Assembly: GCA_039654915.1 (NCBI GenBank)
Contig: CM077596.1
Coordinates: forward strand, 53,504,501-53,568,500
Length of the DNA stretch: 64,000 nucleotides
Direction of reading: 5' to 3'
Origin: Aquilaria yunnanensis
Lineage: Eukaryota > Streptophyta > Magnoliopsida > Malvales > Thymelaeaceae
The first letter of the stretch is position 1. Every line of letters starts with the position of its first letter. Of the stretch, positions 58,848 through 64,000 are shown in pieces. Position numbers and translations under genes: made by a program. Below the pieces are notes generated by a model. The model was not told the DNA's origin, did no database searches, and saw only the letters and a list, made by a program, of their open reading frames with translations.

Positions 58848-60029
58848 ACTCCCATCACAATAAAAGATGTACAAAGACTCACTGGAAGGATAACCTCTCT
58901 TAGCAGGTTTATTTCCAGGTATGGAGACCGATGCCGAGCATTCTTCAAAGTGCTCACAAAGGCAGCAAAAAAGGAAGGCAACCTCGAGAGTGGTGATCAC
59001 CCTTGGAATGAGGACTGCCAAAAGGCCTGGGAAGAACTCAAAGTCTGTCTAGCCCACCTGCCCACTCTGCGGCAACCCCGTGAGGAAGAGCCCCTTGTGT
59101 TATACCTCGCCGTCATAGAAAAAGCAGTGAGTTCGGTCCTTGTAAAAGAGGAAGGGCCGAAGCAACGGCCGGTCTATTATGTAAGCAAGTCTCTGCATGG
59201 CGCCCAAGTCAGATATCCTTTGTTACAAAAAGCTATATATGCCTTGGTACTAGCAGGAAGAAGGCTGCGACTATACTTTCAGGCTCACCCTATCATCGTC
59301 CAAAGCAGTCTACCCCTGTGCGATGTCATGAAAAAGGTTGATCATTCGGGAAGGCTTTCCAAATGGTCTAGAGAGCTTGGCGAACACGACATCACTTATG
59401 AACCTCGAAGAGCCATAAAAGCTCAAGCTCTGGCAGACTTTATTGCTGAAGTACCCACCATCGAGGATAGCTATCCGGATCCAAATGAAGGTGAGCCAGA
59501 GTGGACTTTGTATGTTGACGGAGCCTCGGGGTCCGAACACCAGGGAGTGGGGGTAGTTATCAGAGGTCCTGAAGGCCTAGAGGTAATAAAGGCTATCATG
59601 TTCAGCTTTCACGTCACCAACAATGTGGCTAAGTATGAAGCCCTCATAGCAGGATTGCGCCTAGCCAGAAAAATTGGCGTGAGAAATCTAAAGGCCCACA
59701 GCGATTCCAAACTGATAGTTCGGCAAACAGTAGGGGACTTTGGGACGAAGGATCTAACCTTAGCAAAATACCATGAATTGGTAGCAAAGCTCATTCGGGA
59801 GTTCGACACCGTAAAAATCAAAAACATACCTCGACGGGATAATGCCGAAGCAGACTGCTTGGCAAAGTTGAAAACATGCACCGAAGTACTAAACAGCCCG
59901 AGCATTGCAATACTAAGCATAGCAACTTCGGGAAAAAGCTGGAAGGACCCAATAAAGAGGTATATCGCAGACAATGTACTCCCCGAAGACCTTGACGAAG
60001 CCGCGAAAGTTCGAAGGCGCTCCGGTTGA
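58848..60029 (+). pseudogene. Element G RT connection and two RNase H domains
   Basis: It follows in the same frame after the TGA. From 58860 it reads DVQRLTGRITSLSRFISRYG, the conserved RT tail. The first RNase H follows with EEPLVLYLAVIEKAVSSVLV, RPVYYVSKSLHGAQVRYPLL and KWSRELGEHDITYEPRRAIK. The second, cellular-like RNase H begins at WTLYVDGASGSEHQGVGVVI and has NNVAKYEALIAGLRLARKIG, LKAHSDSKLIVRQTVG and IPRRDNAEADCLAKL, so its D, E, D, D residues are present. The double RNase H is diagnostic of Tat. The frame ends at a TGA (60027-60029) where related elements continue into FFL. Confidence 0.87.
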
Positions 60030-61175
60030 TTCTTCCTAATTGGCGAAGAGTTGTATCGGCAGGGATATGCAAATCCATTACAGAGATGCATTGGCGAAGA
60101 GGATACTGAAGTGATCCTCGAAGAAGTTAACGAAGGCACTTGTGGTTCACACATTGGAACCGACACCCTGGCAGCAGTAACACTTCGCCAAGGGTACTTT
60201 TGGCCTACCCTAAGAAAGGACGCTAGGCAATTCGTCCAGAAATGTGGTAGTTGCCAAAGACACACGAATATCCAGAGGACACCATCGAAAATGGTGACTT
60301 CAGCTGACTATCCCTGGCTTTTCGCAGTTTGGGGCATAGACCTCATAGGACCGCTCCCAACGGCACCTGGGGGCGTGAAGTTCTGCGTGGTAGCGATAGA
60401 TTATTTCTCCAAATGGGTCGAGGCAGAACCCTTGGCTACTATCTCGGCAAAAGAAGTGCAGAAGTTCGTATGGAAGAATATCATGTGCAGATTTGGCATA
60501 CCAAGGGTACTAGTAGCTGATAACGGATCCCAGTTTATAGACAAAAGATTCCAGGAATTTATCAGCGACCTCGGGACAAAAATGCACTTCACCCCAGTAG
60601 CTCACCCCAAAAACAATAGGCAGGTAGAAGTATCAAACAGGACCATAAAAGATGGTCTGAAAAAGAGACTGGGGGAAGCAAAAGGGAAATGGCCAGGAGA
60701 GCTCCAAAGCGTATTATGGAGCTACCGAACAACACCCCAAAGAGCCACAGGAGAAACGCCTTTTTCACTCATTTTTGGTACAGAGGCCATCATCCCAATC
60801 GAGGTAGTGCGACCATCGGTACGAGTGCAAGTATTTGATGAAAGTGGAAATGACCTCGGACTAAGAACCAAGCTCAACCTCGTCGGCAAACACAGGGAAA
60901 TAGCCGAGCTGAGAAGAAAAGCTTTTCAGCAAAGAATGGCCGCGGCAATAAACTTGCGTACCAGGCCAAAGGGAATAAAGAAAGGAGACCTCATTCTCCG
61001 AAAGGTTGAATTCGGACCCCGAAGGCCATCCCACGGGGTATTTCGCGCAAAGTGGGAAGGTCCTTATCTGGTTCGTGCCGAAGTACGAAAAGGGGTGTAC
61101 AAACTCGGCGATGCCGAAGGCGTAGAATTAAAAAATACTTGGTATTCAGATGCCTTGAAAAAATTCTATGCTTAG
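60030..61175 (+). pseudogene. Element G integrase
   Basis: In frame after the TGA; the open part from 60051 has 374 codons. The zinc-binding region reads SHIGTDTLAAVTLRQGYFWP and KCGSCQR; the first histidine of the H-H-C-C set seems to be N (VNEG). The catalytic core has WGIDLIGPLPTAPGG (first D), VADNGSQFIDKRFQ (second D) and HPKNNRQVEVSNRTIKDGLK (E), then LWSYRTTPQRATGETPFSLI. The C-terminus has PRRPSHGVFRAKWEGPYLV and ends in LKKFYA with no chromodomain, as expected for Tat. Apart from the terminal stops it is intact. Confidence 0.88.
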
Positions 61176-61657
61176 GATCTCGCGGGAGAGTTGTATTGTA
61201 CAAATTAGAAAAATATTCTAAGTACAAAAGTTTCTTAGAAAAATTCTTAAGTATAAATTATACAAGCCAGAATTCCGCGAAGACGATCGCCATAATAACC
61301 GCAGATTTGATTTTCCGAAGTCTCTTGAGCAAACATGTTCAGGACAACGGGAAATGAAAAATCTCACAAAAAGACTAAGCCAAAAAAGAATCTTTATTAA
61401 GGATGAATTTGCTTACAGAGAAGAAAGATTGCCAAAAGAAGAAGTACAAAAAAGAAGGAAAAGAAGGCAAAGGGCCCTAAAACAAACTAAGGGATCTCGG
61501 CGTCCCGGGAGCCACCAGCTCCTGTGTCCTTCTCCACTACCTTCGGCGCCAGGAGCGAAATGGGCAAGTTCAAGTGTTCAATCTTTGACCAAGACCATCG
61601 AGGTCCCTCGAGAATGTTTAAGGCCTTCAAGAAAGAAAGGTCCAGATCTGGAAACTT
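61176..61657. other. Spacer between integrase and antisense gene in G
   Basis: No gene is supported. It contains AT-rich sequence repeating aaaaattct and ctaagtacaaa words near 61205-61250. Plus frames here (61052-61357, 61354-62016) have no recognisable family, and the second overlaps the antisense gene. Both genes may end here and share a terminator region. Confidence 0.45.
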
Positions 61658-62147
61658 CTACAGGACCTGGTGCCGAACAAGGCAGAAGCCATCTTGAAAA
61701 CCGACTTTGGTCATCTGGTCGGACTTATCCTTCTCGACACCAAGGGCGTCAAGGTCCTTCTTCAGATCCGCGACCTTCTTCTTCAATGCCTTCATCTTCT
61801 TCTTCTCCGGCCCCTTCTTCAAAGCATCAACCTCAGCTTGAAGCGCGGCCTTCTCAGCAAGTGCCTTCGCCAGGAGAACCTCAGACTCTGACTTTTCCTT
61901 TTGATAGGCTTCATTCGCTGAAATCAGCTCCGCCACCTGGAAGCCGAGGTCAGAAATCTCCTTTTTCCTTCAGGAACCCCTCCCGAACGGTGGCAATCTC
62001 CTTCTCTGCAACTTGAGCCAGCTGCGTGTTCTGGGCAGCTAATTCCGAGCACGTGGCCTTAGTTTTTTCTATAACCTCTAAGGCCGAGGCTCGGAACGCT
62101 GTCTGCCTCGCCACCCAAACACTGACGAAACCAGCGTACCCCAGCAG

Positions 62148-62249
62148 CTGCAAAAAAAGAGGCAAAGTCAGTAAGGAAAAAGAGAAAAGAGAGAGCCAAA
62201 CACTTGGAAAAAATCTAAAGGAAAAAAGAAAGAAAGGCGCAAAACATAC
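62148..62249 (-). other. Candidate intron in C-terminal part of antisense gene, G copy
   Basis: Donor CCCAG then GTATGTTTTG; acceptor TTTTTTTGCAG then CTGCTGG. The 102 bases are pyrimidine-rich on the minus strand. Left unspliced they would insert a run of F, S and L residues between AAKLFEHAAQ and LLGYAGFVSVWVARQ, where removal leaves the frame unchanged. Another possible intron lies between GTAAGTGAGC (near 62467) and an AG before GACATGAATTTG (near 62403). Confidence 0.6.
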
Positions 62250-62978
62250 CTGGGCAGCGTGCTCAAAAAGTTTCGCGGCCAGGGAATCATCGTCCGGGTG
62301 AGCCTCCACGATAGCTCTGAAGGAGGCTTCAGTAAGCATCCCCTTCAAGATCTCTTTAGCCATTTGCTGGCAGTCTCCGGAGTACAAATTCATGTCCTTC
62401 GAAAATGACCAGAAAGGCTCCTTGGGGATCTTCCCCTTCGGGATACGGGCATCCCGAAGGGCTCACTTACGGGCGTGCTCGGCTGCCCAACCCGGAGTAA
62501 GTAACTCCCCTGCACGGCAAAACAAGAAGCTGGTCAAGGCAAGTAAATTTCAGAGTTCAAAAAAGTAAAGGCATCACAGTTTGTTTGAGAAAGCAAACCT
62601 GGAGGCACCTCAGTGACATCGTCGTCCAAGCCCTGAGTCCCCTCGGCAGAAATTTCCTTGCCTTTGCTCCTATGGCGCTCCTCGGCAGAAGGGCTTCTAC
62701 CAAATCATCCAGAAGAGTCACCGAACGAGTGGGACTCTGAGTAGTGAGGTCGGCAGAGACCTCGGCCGGCGGGACAGTAGCAGCCTCGGGCTCTTCGCCC
62801 GCCTCCTCGAAAATATCTGGAAGAGGAGGAGGCGCATCCTTCTTCGCCCGTTTGGCCACAGATGGCCCAGCCCCAGATGATTTCCGCCTTCGGGAGACGG
62901 CCTTCTTTGTCTGTTCGCCCTTCTCGGCTTGACTGAGAAAAAGGGACTTGTAATAGGCAGTAGTCTCGTCACCCATCT

Positions 62979-63049
62979 CTGAAAAAGAAAGAAGACATCA
63001 ATGTGAGTCCAAGGTGAAATTATAACAGAGGGATTCGGAGATAACTTAC
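62979..63049 (-). other. First intron of antisense gene, G copy
   Basis: Donor TACGAGC then GTAAGTTATC; acceptor TTTCTTTTTCAG then AGATGGGTGACG (71 bp). D has the same donor and position (6857-6926). A second conserved donor, CCTCCAG then GTTTGC at 62599, matches CCACCAG then GTTTGT at 3713 in D; its acceptor in G is probably GCCGTGCAG at 62510. Confidence 0.65.
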
Positions 63050-64000
63050 GCTCGTAAACATTTTCATTAGTAGTTTCCTCCCGAAGGACTTGCACCAGCC
63101 AGGAATCCTTCCCGGCGATGTCAGGAGCCGGCATTCCGAGGTCGGTCTTGTGCTCCTTCACTACCCGTAACTCCCGAAGAACCTCCTCGGTCATCAGCTT
63201 CCAATTGATGAGGAAGGGGTAGAGGGAGTACGAAGGGACCTTGGGACCCCAGTCGGAGACGGCGCGGATACTTGTCGAAATCCTCGAATATGGGAGCCAA
63301 CTCGAGAGTCAGCATTATCCTCGGATCTACGACGTCCATCTCCAGCCTTCCCCGAGCCCACTTGGTCGGACCGTGCGACCAGGCCTCCTCCATCTTCAGA
63401 ATGAAAAATTTTTGTTGCCACCCTCGCTAGCTGTCCTTGGTGGCAAAAGTAAACATATAATTTTTGCTCCCTGATCCCCGAGGTAGCATGAAGTAAAAGC
63501 CACCCTTCGGAACCACGAAGAGCTTATAGTACTGCATAAAGATGATGAAGTGGGGTTCTATTTTGAAAACACCACACATGCAAAGGAAGGCGTTAAAAAT
63601 AGCAGTACGAATTCGGCGGAAGCTGATTTACGGCAATGCCATGGAATTGGAAAAAGTCGCAAATCATCTTCAGAGGAGGATACCGAAGTCCGGCCTTCAG
63701 TTGAGCTCGAAAAATGGTAACCTCGTCGCCACGGTTTGAAAAGCTAAATTGGTCAGAACGTGGCAACCGGGTAACGGCGTATGAGGGAAGGAAGAACTTG
63801 GTCTTCCATTTTTCTAATTTTTTGGGAGTGGTGCAGCAAGGATGAGACAAAAGGGGTTGCTAGCTCTCGGGAATAGGCATGGTTTGCTGAAAAATGATTT
63901 CAGAAAAAGGCCAAAAACAACTTCGGGAAAGCTTAAAAAGCAAAAGCCTCTGAAAGTTAAAACCCACCAAATGTTTTGCCGAAATCTGGATTTGAAGACA

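Larger units (their letters stand above)
61658..63879 (-). pseudogene. Antisense gene of Tat-like element G, with introns
   Basis: The product is unknown. It starts at ATG 63879 (MPIPES, then an in-frame TAG), and a long frame follows: WKTKFFLPSYAVTRLPRSDQ, IFRAQLKAGLRYPPLKMICD, GIAVNQLPPNSYCYF. This resembles the plant putative gypsy-type transposon family (PF04195-like, from memory). The next parts are KWARGRLEMDVVDPRIMLTL and the DRGG...TEEVLRELRVVKEHKTDL region. After intron 1 (62979-63049) comes a basic and acidic linker to VTEVPPG, then a donor at 62599. After further introns, a helical C-terminus (62393-61658) is rich in A, E, K and L with coiled-coil character: LLAKALAEKAALQAEVDALK. 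Several frameshifts are present. It lies antisense and downstream of integrase. Confidence 0.65.
54874..64000 (+). mobile_element. Element G: Tat-like Ty3/gypsy retrotransposon, right end beyond window
   Basis: G has a 5' LTR (54874-55707), a primer binding site, gag, protease, RT, RNase H, a second RNase H, integrase, and downstream an antisense intron-containing gene. The double RNase H and the antisense gene before the 3' LTR are features of the plant Tat lineage. It lies in the protease gene of H. It is GC-richer and far more intact than A, B or H, so it is probably the most recent insertion here. The 3' LTR lies beyond base 64000. Confidence 0.88.

Noticed and set aside
61354..62016. Plus-strand frame of 220 codons after G integrase
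   Set aside because: Serine- and proline-rich, without a known domain. It is the complement of the coiled-coil part of the antisense gene, whose minus-strand reading is more protein-like.

Overview
This is plant nuclear DNA, most likely from an angiosperm and probably a eudicot (tentative; no species can be named). The reasons are the AT-rich background, the long LTRs with plant-type TATA boxes, initiator-Met tRNA primer binding sites, and the coding remains of two plant Ty3/gypsy lineages: a chromodomain (Tekay/Del-like) group and a Tat-like group. I see no host gene, tRNA, rRNA or CRISPR array. Nearly the whole 64 kb can be read as LTR retrotransposons inserted into one another, and most boundaries carry matching 5-bp target-site duplications (TSDs).

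Layout from the outside in. The oldest layer is an H-family LTR, surviving as three pieces (1984-2563, 38267-38647, 42085-43203). Into it went: A-family LTR fragments (1-1983); element B, a minus-strand chromovirus (2564-38261, TSD ATTTC); a 3.4-kb solo LTR (38648-42084, TSD TATAT); and element J, a minus-strand Tat-like element whose LTR starts near 43204. Element B is itself split by element D in its left LTR (2626-9486, TSD CTCCT) and by element A (11747-31429, TSD TACAT) near the end of its pol gene. D holds a solo LTR (3823-6561, TSD GAAGT). A holds a solo LTR of family E (14694-18719, TSD CTTTC), itself split by another solo LTR (15694-18300, TSD GTATC), and a non-autonomous gag-only element F (21073-26763, TSD GAATA). 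J holds an A-family solo LTR (43375-45792, TSD GTATT), an E-family solo LTR (46616-48028, TSD TACAT) and a minus-strand chromovirus H (from about 48944). H is broken at 54874 by G, a plus-strand Tat-like element that runs off the right edge.

A, B and H keep recognisable gag, protease, reverse transcriptase, RNase H, integrase and chromodomain-like segments on the minus strand, all broken by stops and frameshifts. G is the least damaged: long open frames cover gag, protease, reverse transcriptase, two RNase H domains and integrase, interrupted by a few frameshifts and two in-frame TGA codons.

The most interesting items are these. (1) An intron-containing gene lies antisense in the Tat-like elements D and G, with matching splice-site positions in both copies. 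(2) D has lost gag-pol yet keeps this antisense gene, with a TATA box on the antisense strand. (3) F has gag but no pol; a 553-codon frame of unknown nature fills the pol space and runs into the 3' LTR. (4) The B-like LTRs vary from 2.0 to 3.4 kb, and part of this follows the copy number of an internal unit of about 60-80 bp. (5) A splice-acceptor-like motif recurs in LTRs of different families. (6) In A, B and H alike, the pol stop codon sits inside or at the edge of the polypurine tract.
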